A stretch of DNA of 64,000 nt from Pseudomonas syringae (lineage in GTDB: Bacteria; Pseudomonadota; Gammaproteobacteria; Pseudomonadales; Pseudomonadaceae), in NCBI RefSeq assembly GCF_001698815.1, contig NZ_LGSI01000072.1, positions 51,300 through 115,299 of the forward strand, read 5' to 3'. Positions within the stretch are counted from its first letter, which is position 1. The number at the start of each line of letters is the position of its first letter. Below the pieces are notes generated by a model. The model was not told the DNA's origin and made no database searches. It was given only the letters and a program-made list of their open reading frames with translations. Below are positions 17,869-26,433 of the stretch, one piece after another. The translations under genes and the position numbers were made by a program.

Positions 17869-19461
17869 TCAACTCAACTTCAACGGGTGAGCGAAGGTGA
17901 TGCGCAGGCAACTGCCGCCACCTTCCCGAAATGTGTAGTCCAGCTGTGCCTGATTGCTCTCGCAAAGTTCTCTCGAAAGATAAAGGCCCAGGCCGGTGCC
18001 CTTGCTTTCGGTGGTGTAGAACGGTTCGAAAAGCTTGCTCAAATGTTCGTCAGCTACGCCGGGGCCGTCGTCGAGCACTTCCAGTACTGGCAATTCACTG
18101 CGTGGGTCCTGAAACAGCCGAAGCCAGACCTGCGCGCGTGCATGCTGCTTACCACTGTAGCGCAAACCGTTTTGCAGCAGATTGCTCAATACCTGAGTGA
18201 GCTGCTCCGGGTCCATGCGGGTGGTCAGCGGCGCGGCTTCAATCGCCAGATGAACGGTCTGGTTGGGTGCTGCGCGGCTGCGCGCCTCGGCGACGAACTG
18301 TTCGAGCCAGGCCTTGAGATCAAGCATCTGCGGTTCAGCTTGTCGGCGTCGCGACAGTTGCAGCACGTTTTCAATGACCCGGTTCATGCGTTGCGACTGG
18401 TCCTGAATGATCTGATTCAGGCGGCGGTCACCACCTTCCAGCGCTTCGGACTCATGCAGCAGTTGCGCCGCGTGGCTGATGGCGCCCAGCGGATTACGGA
18501 TTTCATGGGCAATGCCAGCGGTCAGGCGACCCAGCGCGGCCAGCTTCAGTTGTTGTGCCTGTTGGGAAATCTGCGAAAGGTCTTCGAGAAAAATCAGTGT
18601 CTGGCGCTGCTCGCCCCGATTGAGCGCGACGAATGTCGGCAGCAGGATTGGCCCGATGGCCGAAGTGGAAATGCTCTGCGGCACCAGAACCGGATTGATC
18701 AACCATTGGCGAAAGCGCGTGACCAGTTGCGGTGAATAACTGTCGATGGTCTCGCCCAGCAAGTTTTCATGGCCCAGGAGGATCAGTGCGCTCTGGTTGG
18801 CCAGCACTACCTGGCGACGGGCGTCCAGAACCAGAATCCCGGTGCGCATGCGCTGCAGAATCAGCGCATTGAGTTCTTCCAGGTTGTGGACGTCAGTTGC
18901 GCGCTGTTCGGCCAGCACCTCGCTGATGTGCAGTCGGCGGGTCAGTGCTTGCACCATAAGGGCTGCCGCGAAGCACAAGGCACCCAGCGAACCGGCCTGC
19001 ACGTAATGGCTGGCGGCGGAAGGGCTGCTGAAGCTGATGTAGAACGTCAGGTAAATAATGCCAATGGCCGAGACGGCCGCGATCACCACACCGGTGCGTC
19101 CGCGCAACAGAACGTTGCTGATTGCCACCGATGCAATCAACAGGTTGCCGATGCCGCTGGGTGGGCCGCCTGCGGCATAAAACAATCCGGAAAGCATGAT
19201 GGCGTCGGCCATGGCCAGGGCGAAAAGCTGCGCCTTGTGGCCCGGCCGATCCAGCAGCACCACGACCAGGATGTTGAACACCAGATAAAGCCAGCAACCG
19301 GTCCGAAACAGATTCGGATTGACGAACTCCAGCAGCTCGGTGTCCATGCCGCTGGAGATCAACAGGACCAGCATGATGCCAATGGTCAGTCGATACAGGT
19401 GGTACAGCCGCAGAATCCGCTGGGCTTGGGGACTGCCGAGGGAAAGAGCCTCAGCGATCAC
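17869..19461 (-). CDS. pilS: Pilus sensor histidine kinase PilS
   Basis: PilS is the membrane kinase partner of PilR. The 530-residue protein begins with about six hydrophobic segments, as known for PilS. A PAS-like linker follows (MRTGILVLDARRQVVLANQSA), then HisKA with the phospho-acceptor histidine in GIAHEIRNPLGAISHA near residue 318. The HATPase domain has an N-box (LLQNGLRYS), a G1 box (DDGPGV) and a G2 box (GTGLGLYLS). It starts at GTG 19461 and overlaps the upstream small gene by 11 bases. Two bases separate its stop from pilR. Confidence 0.94.
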   Translation of the reverse strand: MIAEALSLGSPQAQRILRLYHLYRLTIGIMLVLLISSGMDTELLEFVNPNLFRTGCWLYLVFNILVVVLLDRPGHKAQLFALAMADAIMLSGLFYAAGGPPSGIGNLLIASVAISNVLLRGRTGVVIAAVSAIGIIYLTFYISFSSPSAASHYVQAGSLGALCFAAALMVQALTRRLHISEVLAEQRATDVHNLEELNALILQRMRTGILVLDARRQVVLANQSALILLGHENLLGETIDSYSPQLVTRFRQWLINPVLVPQSISTSAIGPILLPTFVALNRGEQRQTLIFLEDLSQISQQAQQLKLAALGRLTAGIAHEIRNPLGAISHAAQLLHESEALEGGDRRLNQIIQDQSQRMNRVIENVLQLSRRRQAEPQMLDLKAWLEQFVAEARSRAAPNQTVHLAIEAAPLTTRMDPEQLTQVLSNLLQNGLRYSGKQHARAQVWLRLFQDPRSELPVLEVLDDGPGVADEHLSKLFEPFYTTESKGTGLGLYLSRELCESNQAQLDYTFREGGGSCLRITFAHPLKLS

Positions 19462-19690
19462 GTGCGGCGGGGCCTTCTAGCCGATGCGCCTCGCTGCAAT
19501 ACCATTGCTGATCCTGACTCAAGGCGCGGTCGCGAGGCAGGTGAACACCGCATTGCGCGCAACGAACCATGGGTGCGGCGGCAATTTCGGGCGCTTGCGC
19601 CCTGGTTTTTTTGGCGGGAGGATTAAGCAGACGCTTGATGAACCATACGATTGCCGCGATCAGCGCAACCCACATAATTAAGCGAATCAT
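19451..19690 (-). CDS. PP0621-type small membrane protein with zinc-ribbon-like motif
   Basis: This 79-residue protein has one N-terminal transmembrane helix (MIRLIMWVALIAAIVWFIK), a Pro/Lys-rich linker and a cytoplasmic-looking tail with CAQC and CSEAH. The two pairs are spaced as in a small zinc ribbon (CxxC then CxxxH). I recognise it as resembling the Pseudomonas PP0621 family, whose function is unknown. It overlaps the pilS start by 11 bases, which implies co-transcription and perhaps translational coupling with the PilS sensor. A functional link to PilS is inference. Confidence 0.8.
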   Translation of the reverse strand: MIRLIMWVALIAAIVWFIKRLLNPPAKKTRAQAPEIAAAPMVRCAQCGVHLPRDRALSQDQQWYCSEAHRLEGPAARDR

Positions 19691-19803
19691 GACTACCAGC
19701 TTGGTGATTGAGATTTCGCAGTGTAGCGAAGGAATGTCTGTTGCGCTCCTTGTATGTCAGCGGCGATCAGACGCCGCACCATTGTGCAGTAAACACCGGC
19801 CCG

Positions 19804-19891
19804 GTTGGAGCGAGGCTTGCCCGCGAATCAGGCGCCTCGGTGAACCAGACCCACCGAATTATCGTTCTTCGCGGGCAAGCCTCGCTCCAAC
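19804..19891. repeat. REP pair (REPIN), GAGGCTTGCCCGC type
   Basis: Inverted arms GTTGGAGCGAGGCTTGCCCG and its reverse complement ending CTCGCTCCAAC flank a spacer. That spacer (starting AATCAGGCGCCTCGGTG) is closely related to the one in the copy at 26335-26423, so the two whole elements share recent ancestry. Confidence 0.85.
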
Positions 19892-19897
19892 AAGTCG

Positions 19898-19927
19898 AAA
19901 AAAAAGAGACCCGAAGGTCTCTTCTTT
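19898..19927 (-). terminator. Rho-independent terminator of bamD
   Basis: Read on the minus strand, a 7-bp stem AGAGACC/GGTCTCT with a tight TTCG-type loop is followed by a run of T's. It lies 15 bases beyond the bamD stop codon. Confidence 0.85.
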
Positions 19928-19941
19928 AATCCGCAAATGAA

Positions 19942-20958
19942 TCAGTCAAAGACGCCCAGCGTCATGTAGCTGAACCATGAACGGTTGTTGTTATTGCCTT
20001 CCGCTTCGTGTTCCTGCTCGTCGATTTCGTCCTGGTTCTCAGGCAGAAGCTCGCGAGGGATCGCTTCCTTGGCATCTTGATACTGCTTGATCACGTCCTG
20101 GTTGGCACGAGTCTGACCCGGTGGCAACGGCGGGCTGCTTTCGATCAGGCCCAGTGTTGCCTTGGACAGCCACGAACGGTTGTCGGCTTCGGCTTCACGC
20201 GGCACAAACTGACCGTCCACCAGTTGCGGGTGGTTCGGGTAGTTGGTCTTGAGCACTTCAAGGCTGGTAGCCGCCAGGTCGTCCAGGTGCAGACGCTGAT
20301 AGGATTCGACCATGACTGCAAGGCCGTCGCCCACCGATGGGGTTTCCTGGAAGTTTTCGATCACGTAACGGCCGCGGTTCGCCGAAGCGACATAGGCCTG
20401 ACGCGTCAGGTAGTAGTCGGCTACGTGGATTTCGTAGGAGGCCAGCAGGTTGCGCAGATAAATCATGCGCTGCTTGGCGTCCGGCGAATAACGGCTGTTC
20501 GGGAAACGACTGGTCAGCTGGGCGAACTCGTTGAACGAGTCGCGTGCCGCGCCCGGGTCACGTTTGGTCTGGTCCAGCGGCAGGAAGCGCGCCAGCAGGC
20601 CGACATCCTGGTCGAAAGAGGTCAGGCCTTTCATGTAATAGGCGTAGTCCACGTTCGGATGCTGCGGATGCAGGCGAATGAAGCGCTCGGCAGCCGATTT
20701 CGCAGCCTCCGGTTCACCACTCTTGTAGTTCGAGTAGATGAGTTCGAGCTGAGCCTGATCGGCGTAGCGACCGAACGGATAGCGCGATTCCAGTGCCTTG
20801 AGCTTGTCAGTGGCAGTGCTATAGCTGTTATTACCCAGATCGGCCTGCGCCTGCTGGTACAGCTCGACTTCACTCAGGTTTTCGTCGATCACTTCCTTCG
20901 ACGAACAGGCAGCGGTGAGTGCGAGGATGGCTATCAGCAGCAGGTGTTTCACTTGCAT
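19942..20958 (-). CDS. bamD: Outer membrane assembly lipoprotein BamD (ComL)
   Basis: BamD is the essential lipoprotein of the BAM complex that inserts beta-barrel proteins. The 338-residue protein has a lipoprotein signal MQVKHLLLIAILALTAAC with the lipidated Cys18, followed by TPR repeats (ELYQQAQADL, LIYSNYKSGEPEAAK, PNVDYAYYMKGL). The C-terminal extension is acidic and Asn-rich (EHEAEGNNNNRSW), longer than in E. coli and usual in Pseudomonas. ATG 20958 gives the lipobox; an upstream in-frame start at 21081 would bury it. It is divergent from rluD and followed by its own terminator. Confidence 0.95.
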   Translation of the reverse strand: MQVKHLLLIAILALTAACSSKEVIDENLSEVELYQQAQADLGNNSYSTATDKLKALESRYPFGRYADQAQLELIYSNYKSGEPEAAKSAAERFIRLHPQHPNVDYAYYMKGLTSFDQDVGLLARFLPLDQTKRDPGAARDSFNEFAQLTSRFPNSRYSPDAKQRMIYLRNLLASYEIHVADYYLTRQAYVASANRGRYVIENFQETPSVGDGLAVMVESYQRLHLDDLAATSLEVLKTNYPNHPQLVDGQFVPREAEADNRSWLSKATLGLIESSPPLPPGQTRANQDVIKQYQDAKEAIPRELLPENQDEIDEQEHEAEGNNNNRSWFSYMTLGVFD

Positions 20959-21005
20959 GGCGGCTTGCGTCCCTATAACGGTCGCTGTCTTGGGCGTGAC
21001 CGTCC

Positions 21006-21014
21006 TGTTATGAT
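21006..21014 (+). promoter_or_regulatory. Possible extended -10 promoter element for rluD
   Basis: TGTTATGAT resembles an extended -10 (TGN plus TATGAT) about 93 bases before the rluD ATG, within the bamD/rluD divergent gap. No good -35 is seen at the proper distance, so this is a weak call. Confidence 0.3.
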
Positions 21015-21106
21015 GGGCGCCCCGCGGAACCCCCGGGGCAAAAGACGCCGTATTTAACCACAAGCGCGCTGCCGAAACCAAAGGCTAGCCGCCACCTAGT
21101 CTGGCC

Positions 21107-22069
21107 ATGTCCGAAAATATAGAACTTCGCGCAGAGGTGCCGTCCGATTTGGGCGGTCAACGCCTCGATCAAGTCGCCGCACAATTATTCGCTGAGCACT
21201 CGCGCTCGCGCCTCTCCGCCTGGATCAAAGACGGTCGCCTGACAGTGGACGGGGACGTATTGCGTCCACGTGACATCGTGCATGGCGGCGCTGTTTTGCA
21301 GCTCATTGCCGAACAGGAAGCCCAAGGTGAATGGGTTGCGCAGGATATTGCGCTCGATATCGTCTACGAGGACGATCAAATCCTGGTGATCAACAAGCCT
21401 TCCGGGCTGGTTGTGCATCCTGCCGCCGGTCATGCCGATGGCACACTGCTTAACGCTTTGCTGCACCACGTTCCAGACATCATCAACGTCCCGCGTGCGG
21501 GTATCGTGCATCGTCTGGACAAAGACACCACTGGTCTGATGGTGGTCGCCAAGACCATTCAGGCCCAGACCCAGCTCGTGACCCAGTTGCAAAACCGCAC
21601 GGTCAGCCGGGTTTATGAGTGCATCGTGATCGGTGTGGTCACGGCCGGCGGCAAGATCGACGCGCCGATTGGCCGTCACGGTCAGCAGCGTCAGCGCATG
21701 GCAGTCATGGAAGGCGGCAAACAAGCCGTCAGTCATTACCGCGTACTCGAACGTTTCCGCTCCCACACGCACGTGCGGGTCAAGCTGGAAACCGGTCGTA
21801 CTCACCAGATCCGCGTACACATGGCGCACGTCAACTACCCGTTGGTCGGTGACCCTGCCTACGGTGGTCGTTTCCGTATTCCGCCAGCGGCGAGCGTGAC
21901 CATGGTCGAGTCGCTGAAAAGCTTCCCGCGCCAGGCCTTGCACGCACGTTTCCTGGAGCTGGATCATCCGACCACCGGTAAGCGCATGAGCTGGGAATCG
22001 CCATTGCCTGACGATTTCGTCTGGCTGCTGTCGCTGCTCAAGCAAGATCGCGAGGCGTTCATCGGGTGA
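21107..22069 (+). CDS. rluD: 23S rRNA pseudouridine(1911/1915/1917) synthase
   Basis: RluD makes the conserved pseudouridines in helix 69 of 23S rRNA, affecting ribosome assembly. The 320-residue protein has an N-terminal S4 RNA-binding domain (LDQVAAQLFAEHSRSRLSAW). The catalytic domain carries the motif HRLDKDTTGLMVVAKT, with the catalytic Asp near residue 138, and the later GRTHQIRVHMAH. It overlaps the pgeF start by 4 bases (GTGA). The rluD-pgeF-clpB order next to divergent bamD is conserved in gammaproteobacteria. Confidence 0.96.
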   Translation: MSENIELRAEVPSDLGGQRLDQVAAQLFAEHSRSRLSAWIKDGRLTVDGDVLRPRDIVHGGAVLQLIAEQEAQGEWVAQDIALDIVYEDDQILVINKPSGLVVHPAAGHADGTLLNALLHHVPDIINVPRAGIVHRLDKDTTGLMVVAKTIQAQTQLVTQLQNRTVSRVYECIVIGVVTAGGKIDAPIGRHGQQRQRMAVMEGGKQAVSHYRVLERFRSHTHVRVKLETGRTHQIRVHMAHVNYPLVGDPAYGGRFRIPPAASVTMVESLKSFPRQALHARFLELDHPTTGKRMSWESPLPDDFVWLLSLLKQDREAFIG

Positions 22070-22794
22070 ATGACTGGTTGATTCCCGACTGGCCCGCGCC
22101 TGCGGGAATCAAATCCTGTGTCACGACCCGAAAGGGCGGCGTCAGTCTGGCGCCGTTCGACAGCTTTAACCTGGGCGATCATGTCGATGACAGCCCGCAA
22201 GCTGTCGCCAGCAATCGCCTGCACCTCACGTCAACGTTGAATATTCATCCCGCGTGGTTGAAGCAGGTCCACGGCGTTGTAGTGGCTGAAGCGGATCCAT
22301 CACGTGTCATGGAAGCCGACGCCAGCTGGACGGCGACTCCCGGCATCGCTTGCACCATCATGACCGCCGATTGCCTGCCGGCCCTGTTTTGTACACTGGA
22401 TGGCAAGCGCGTCGCTGCGGCCCATGCCGGATGGCGTGGGTTGGCGGCTGGAGTTCTGGAAGCAACCGCTGACAGTCTGGATGTGCCGCCCGCGCAAATC
22501 ATGGTCTGGCTCGGACCGGCTATCGGCCAGCCGTCATTCGAAGTCGGCGCGGAAGTCCGTGAAGCCTTTATAAGCAGTCATCGGCAAACAGACGAAGCTT
22601 TTATACCCAGCGAAAATCCTGGACGCTTCATGGCCGACATTTATGCCCTGGCGCGTTTGCGCCTTGCAGCCCACGGAATTACTGCCGTTTATGGCGGCGG
22701 TTTCGATACCTTTACCGATTCACGCTTCTATTCCTACCGTCGAAATTCCCGAATCGGTCGTTTCGCTTCTCTGATCTGGATTGATCACGCCTGA
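22066..22794 (+). CDS. pgeF: Peptidoglycan editing factor PgeF (YfiH, laccase-domain protein)
   Basis: YfiH/PgeF proteins are copper- or zinc-binding Cu-oxidase_4 domain enzymes. In E. coli the protein removes peptidoglycan precursors carrying the wrong amino acid, and some homologues act on purine nucleosides. The 242-residue protein has the metal-site motifs VTTRKGGVS, LKQVHG, TADCLPALF and AAHAGWRGL, and the later GGGFDTFTDSRFYSYRR. Translation starts at GTG 22066, overlapping the rluD stop, so it is probably coupled to rluD. Confidence 0.92.
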   Translation: MNDWLIPDWPAPAGIKSCVTTRKGGVSLAPFDSFNLGDHVDDSPQAVASNRLHLTSTLNIHPAWLKQVHGVVVAEADPSRVMEADASWTATPGIACTIMTADCLPALFCTLDGKRVAAAHAGWRGLAAGVLEATADSLDVPPAQIMVWLGPAIGQPSFEVGAEVREAFISSHRQTDEAFIPSENPGRFMADIYALARLRLAAHGITAVYGGGFDTFTDSRFYSYRRNSRIGRFASLIWIDHA

Positions 22795-22867
22795 TCGTCC
22801 TGCAGTCCGCCCGCGAGCCAGCTAGGCTTGTTTGGCAGAAACTCTGACCTGCATCAATCAAACGCTG

Positions 22868-22897
22868 CTTGAATCTCGCACAATCGCCCGCATCTAT
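22868..22897 (+). promoter_or_regulatory. Putative sigma-32 heat-shock promoter of clpB
   Basis: CTTGAA (22868-22873) is followed after 13 bases by CCCGCATCTAT (22887-22897). This is a close match to the sigma-32 consensus CTTGAAA N11-16 CCCCATNT. It lies 72 bases upstream of the clpB ATG, as expected for a heat-shock chaperone gene. Confidence 0.75.
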
Positions 22898-22968
22898 TTG
22901 GCATCCAGCAGGTTTTCGTCATAGGTGTGTGTTCATTGCTCCGGCCTGCTTATATAGGAAGGTGACAA

Positions 22969-25533
22969 ATGCGTATCGATAGATTGACCAGCAAATTACA
23001 GTTAGCGTTATCTGATTCACAATCACTGGCGGTCGGCCTCGACCATCCGGCCATTGAGCCTGCACATTTGATGCAGGCGTTGCTTGAGCAACAAGGCGGC
23101 ACCATCAAGCCGTTGCTGATGCAGGTCGGCTTTGACGTCAACAGCCTGCGCAAGGAATTGAGCAAAGAGCTCGACCAGCTGCCAAAAATCCAGAATCCCA
23201 CCGGCGACGTCAACATGTCCCAGGATCTGGCGCGTCTGCTGAATCAGGCTGATCGCCTGGCGCAACAGAAAAGCGACCAGTTCATCTCCAGCGAGCTGGT
23301 GCTGCTCGCCGCCATGGACGAGAACAGCAAGCTGGGCAAATTGCTGCTCGGCCAAGGCGTCAGCAAGAAAGCCCTGGAAAATGCCATCACTAACTTGCGC
23401 GGCGGCGCGGCAGTCAACGACGCCAACGTCGAAGAGTCGCGTCAGGCGCTGGATAAATACACCGTCGACCTGACCAAGCGCGCCGAAGAGGGCAAGCTTG
23501 ATCCGGTGATCGGTCGCGATGATGAAATTCGTCGCACGATCCAGGTGCTGCAACGCCGGACCAAGAACAACCCGGTGTTGATCGGCGAACCTGGCGTGGG
23601 TAAAACCGCCATCGCCGAAGGTCTGGCGCAACGCATCATTAATGGTGAAGTGCCGGACGGCCTCAAGGGCAAGCGCCTGTTGTCGCTGGACATGGGTTCG
23701 CTGATCGCGGGCGCCAAGTTCCGGGGGGAGTTCGAAGAGCGTCTGAAGTCGCTGCTGAACGAGCTGTCCAAGCAGGAAGGGCAGATCATTCTGTTCATTG
23801 ACGAACTGCACACCATGGTCGGCGCCGGTAAAGGCGAAGGCTCAATGGATGCGGGCAATATGCTCAAGCCAGCCTTGGCCCGTGGCGAACTGCATTGCGT
23901 CGGTGCGACCACGCTCAACGAATACCGTCAATATATAGAGAAGGATGCGGCCCTCGAACGGCGCTTCCAGAAAGTGCTGGTGGAAGAGCCTAGCGAAGAA
24001 GACACCATCGCGATTCTGCGTGGCCTGAAAGAACGCTACGAAGTTCACCATAAAGTCGCCATTACTGACGGCGCGATCATCGCGGCGGCCAAGCTGAGCC
24101 ATCGCTATATCACCGACCGCCAGTTGCCGGACAAGGCCATCGACCTGATCGACGAAGCGGCCAGCCGTATTCGTATGGAAATCGATTCCAAGCCTGAAGT
24201 GCTCGATCGCCTTGAGCGTCGCCTGATTCAGCTCAAGGTCGAATCCCAGGCGCTGAAGAAAGAAGACGATGAAGCAGCGATCAAGCGCCTGGAAAAACTT
24301 CAGGAAGAGATTGTCCGCCTGGAACGCGAGTACGCCGATCTCGAAGAGATCTGGACCTCGGAAAAAGCCGAAGTCACCGGTTCCGCGCAGATCCAGCAAA
24401 AAATCGAGCAATCGCGTCAGGAGCTGGAAGCCGCACGTCGGCGCGGCGATCTGAACCGCATGGCTGAATTGCAGTACGGCATCATTCCGGACCTGGAACG
24501 CAGCCTGCAAATGGTCGATCAGCACGGCAAGCCGGAGAATCAGTTGCTGCGCAGCAAAGTGACTGAAGAAGAAATCGCTGAAGTTGTGTCGAAGTGGACC
24601 GGCATTCCAGTGGCGAAGATGCTCGAAGGCGAGCGCGACAAGCTATTGAAGATGGAAAGCCTGTTGCACCAGCGCGTGATTGGCCAGGACGAAGCGGTAG
24701 TAGCCGTCTCCAACGCCGTGCGCCGTTCCCGTGCCGGGTTGTCTGATCCGAATCGCCCGAGCGGCTCGTTCATGTTCCTCGGCCCGACCGGCGTGGGTAA
24801 AACCGAGCTGTGCAAGGCATTGGCGGAATTCCTCTTCGACACCGAAGAGGCCATGGTGCGAATCGACATGTCCGAGTTCATGGAGAAACATTCCGTGGCG
24901 CGGCTGATCGGCGCGCCGCCTGGCTATGTCGGCTATGAAGAGGGCGGTTATCTGACCGAGGCGGTACGTCGCAAGCCTTATTCGGTGATCCTGCTGGATG
25001 AAGTCGAGAAGGCGCATCCGGATGTGTTCAACATCCTGCTGCAAGTGCTCGAAGACGGACGCCTGACCGACAGCCATGGCCGTACGGTGGATTTCCGTAA
25101 TACGGTGATCGTCATGACCTCGAACTTGGGCTCCGCACAAATCCAGGAGCTGGTGGGCGATCGTGAGGCGCAACGCGCGGCGGTCATGGATGCGGTGAGC
25201 ACCCACTTCCGGCCGGAGTTCGTCAACCGTATCGATGAAGTGGTGATCTTCGAGCCACTGGCTCGCGACCAGATCGCCGGCATCACCGATATTCAGCTGA
25301 GCCGTTTGCGTGCTCGTCTGACCGAACGCGAGCTGACGCTTGAACTGAGCCCTGAGGCGATGGACAAGCTGATCGCGGTTGGCTACGACCCTGTGTATGG
25401 CGCACGGCCACTGAAGCGTGCGATCCAGCGCTGGATCGAGAATCCGTTGGCGCAGTTGATCCTGTCGGGCGGCTTGCTGCCCGGTTCGAGCGTCACCGGT
25501 ACCGTGGTAAACGACGAGATCGTGTTTGGTTGA
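22969..25533 (+). CDS. clpB: ATP-dependent disaggregase ClpB
   Basis: ClpB is the Hsp100 disaggregase that works with DnaK to recover aggregated proteins. The 854-residue full-length protein has an N-terminal Clp domain (MRIDRLTSKLQLALSDSQSL), NBD1 with Walker A GEPGVGKTAI near residue 206 and a coiled-coil middle domain (about 400-530). NBD2 carries Walker A GPTGVGKTEL near 605 and the sensor region NRIDEVVIFEPL. AGGAAGGTGAC precedes the ATG. It follows a sigma-32-like promoter and is probably transcribed alone, although pgeF lies only 174 bases upstream. Confidence 0.98.
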   Translation: MRIDRLTSKLQLALSDSQSLAVGLDHPAIEPAHLMQALLEQQGGTIKPLLMQVGFDVNSLRKELSKELDQLPKIQNPTGDVNMSQDLARLLNQADRLAQQKSDQFISSELVLLAAMDENSKLGKLLLGQGVSKKALENAITNLRGGAAVNDANVEESRQALDKYTVDLTKRAEEGKLDPVIGRDDEIRRTIQVLQRRTKNNPVLIGEPGVGKTAIAEGLAQRIINGEVPDGLKGKRLLSLDMGSLIAGAKFRGEFEERLKSLLNELSKQEGQIILFIDELHTMVGAGKGEGSMDAGNMLKPALARGELHCVGATTLNEYRQYIEKDAALERRFQKVLVEEPSEEDTIAILRGLKERYEVHHKVAITDGAIIAAAKLSHRYITDRQLPDKAIDLIDEAASRIRMEIDSKPEVLDRLERRLIQLKVESQALKKEDDEAAIKRLEKLQEEIVRLEREYADLEEIWTSEKAEVTGSAQIQQKIEQSRQELEAARRRGDLNRMAELQYGIIPDLERSLQMVDQHGKPENQLLRSKVTEEEIAEVVSKWTGIPVAKMLEGERDKLLKMESLLHQRVIGQDEAVVAVSNAVRRSRAGLSDPNRPSGSFMFLGPTGVGKTELCKALAEFLFDTEEAMVRIDMSEFMEKHSVARLIGAPPGYVGYEEGGYLTEAVRRKPYSVILLDEVEKAHPDVFNILLQVLEDGRLTDSHGRTVDFRNTVIVMTSNLGSAQIQELVGDREAQRAAVMDAVSTHFRPEFVNRIDEVVIFEPLARDQIAGITDIQLSRLRARLTERELTLELSPEAMDKLIAVGYDPVYGARPLKRAIQRWIENPLAQLILSGGLLPGSSVTGTVVNDEIVFG

Positions 25534-25544
25534 TAAATAGCCAG

Positions 25545-25581
25545 GCCGCTTGCCTGCAAAGATTTATCGCTGGCAAGCGGC
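25545..25581 (+). terminator. Hairpin downstream of clpB
   Basis: A perfect 10-bp inverted repeat (GCCGCTTGCC/GGCAAGCGGC) with a 17-base loop begins 12 bases after the clpB stop. It has no T-run, so it may stabilise or weakly terminate the clpB mRNA. Confidence 0.5.
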
Positions 25582-25691
25582 TGCTGTTGATTGCTGCAAG
25601 GGTTGATTGGGCAGAATCCCCCGATTTGTCTTGTTCCAAAGGCGATCTGAAAAAAAATCGCAAATCATTGTCTTCAAAGCAATTTAGGGGG

Positions 25692-25719
25692 TTGACACCT
25701 GTTTTTAAAATTGTAGAAT
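25692..25719 (+). promoter_or_regulatory. Sigma-70 promoter of the tRNA operon
   Basis: A perfect -35 (TTGACA, 25692-25697) and a near-consensus -10 (TAGAAT, 25714-25719) are 16 bases apart. They are followed by a GC-rich discriminator (AGCGCGCC) typical of stringently controlled stable RNA promoters. Transcription would start near 25727, leaving a leader of about 115 bases before tRNA-Asn. The rest of the 25.53-25.84 kb gap shows no gene. Confidence 0.85.
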
Positions 25720-25840
25720 AGCGCGCCTCAGAGACGTGAACGCAGCGATGCAAACACAGCGAAGAGGACGAATTAACAAGTTAACAGCGCGTTAGTTCAA
25801 GGTTGTAAAGTTGTAGAAGTTACATCTGAAATCGATAAGT

Positions 25841-25916
<76 letters not shown>

Positions 25917-25937
25917 GATTTCAATATGTAGCTGTAT

Positions 25938-26014
25938 CGGGGTATAGCGCAGTCCGGTAGCGCGCCTGCTTTGGGAGCAGGATGTCAGGAGTTCGAATCC
26001 CCTTACCCCGACCA
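25938..26014 (+). tRNA. tRNA-Pro (TGG), copy 1
   Basis: A 77-nt cloverleaf with acceptor arms CGGGGTA/TACCCCG, anticodon TGG in TTTGGGA, T-loop TTCGAAT and encoded CCA. It is identical over its full length to the copy at 26198-26274. Confidence 0.97.
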
Positions 26015-26019
26015 TTTTT

Positions 26020-26095
26020 GGGTCGTTAGCTCAGTTGGTAGAGCAGTTGGCTTTTAACCAATTGGTCGTAGGTTCGAATCCCACACGACCCACCA
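26020..26095 (+). tRNA. tRNA-Lys (TTT)
   Basis: A 76-nt cloverleaf with acceptor arms GGGTCGT/ACGACCC, D-arm GCTCAGTTGGTAGAGC, anticodon TTT in CTTTTAA, T-loop TTCGAAT and encoded CCA. It lies between the two tRNA-Pro copies, five bases after the first. Confidence 0.97.
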
Positions 26096-26100
26096 TTTTT

Positions 26101-26124
26101 GGCCTCAACAGTAATGTTGGGGCC
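26101..26124 (+). other. Strong hairpin between tRNA-Lys and the second tRNA-Pro
   Basis: GGCCTCAACA pairs with TGTTGGGGCC across a GTAA loop (10 bp, one G-T wobble). There is no T-run after it. It may be an RNA-processing signal in the tRNA precursor or a partial terminator. Confidence 0.6.
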
Positions 26125-26197
26125 GGATCTTATAGATCTGATGCCATTAGCATCAAATCGCAGACGGCTGGTTGAGGCGTCTTTAAAAAGTTTAAAA

Positions 26198-26274
26198 CGG
26201 GGTATAGCGCAGTCCGGTAGCGCGCCTGCTTTGGGAGCAGGATGTCAGGAGTTCGAATCCCCTTACCCCGACCA
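26198..26274 (+). tRNA. tRNA-Pro (TGG), copy 2
   Basis: Base-for-base identical to the tRNA-Pro at 25938-26014, including CCA; flanking sequences differ. It is the last gene of the operon and lies just before a terminator. Confidence 0.97.
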
Positions 26275-26282
26275 TCTTCACA

Positions 26283-26325
26283 AAAAAGCCCGATTGAAGC
26301 CTTGCGCTTGAATTGGGCTTTTTTG
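26283..26325 (+). terminator. Rho-independent terminator of the tRNA operon
   Basis: AAAAAAGCCCGATT pairs with AATTGGGCTTTTTT across a roughly 15-base loop, and a T-run ends the structure. It starts nine bases after the last tRNA. The flanking A and T runs could let it work in both directions. Confidence 0.85.
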
Positions 26326-26334
26326 CGTCTGTTC

Positions 26335-26423
26335 GTTGGAGCGAGGCTTGCCCGCGAATCAGGCGCCTCGGTGGCCCAGATCCAACGCGTTATCGTTCTT
26401 TCGCGGGCAAGCCTCGCTCCAAC
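26335..26423. repeat. REP pair (REPIN), GAGGCTTGCCCGC type
   Basis: Inverted arms GTTGGAGCGAGGCTTGCCCG and its reverse complement ending CTCGCTCCAAC. The inner spacer is closely related to that of the element at 19804-19891. It separates the tRNA operon from the convergent diguanylate cyclase gene. Confidence 0.85.
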
Positions 26424-26433
26424 AATCACTCGT

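Noticed and set aside
26099..26311. Small open frame running over tRNA-Lys/tRNA-Pro DNA.
   Set aside because: It overlaps a complete tRNA gene and encodes nothing recognisable.
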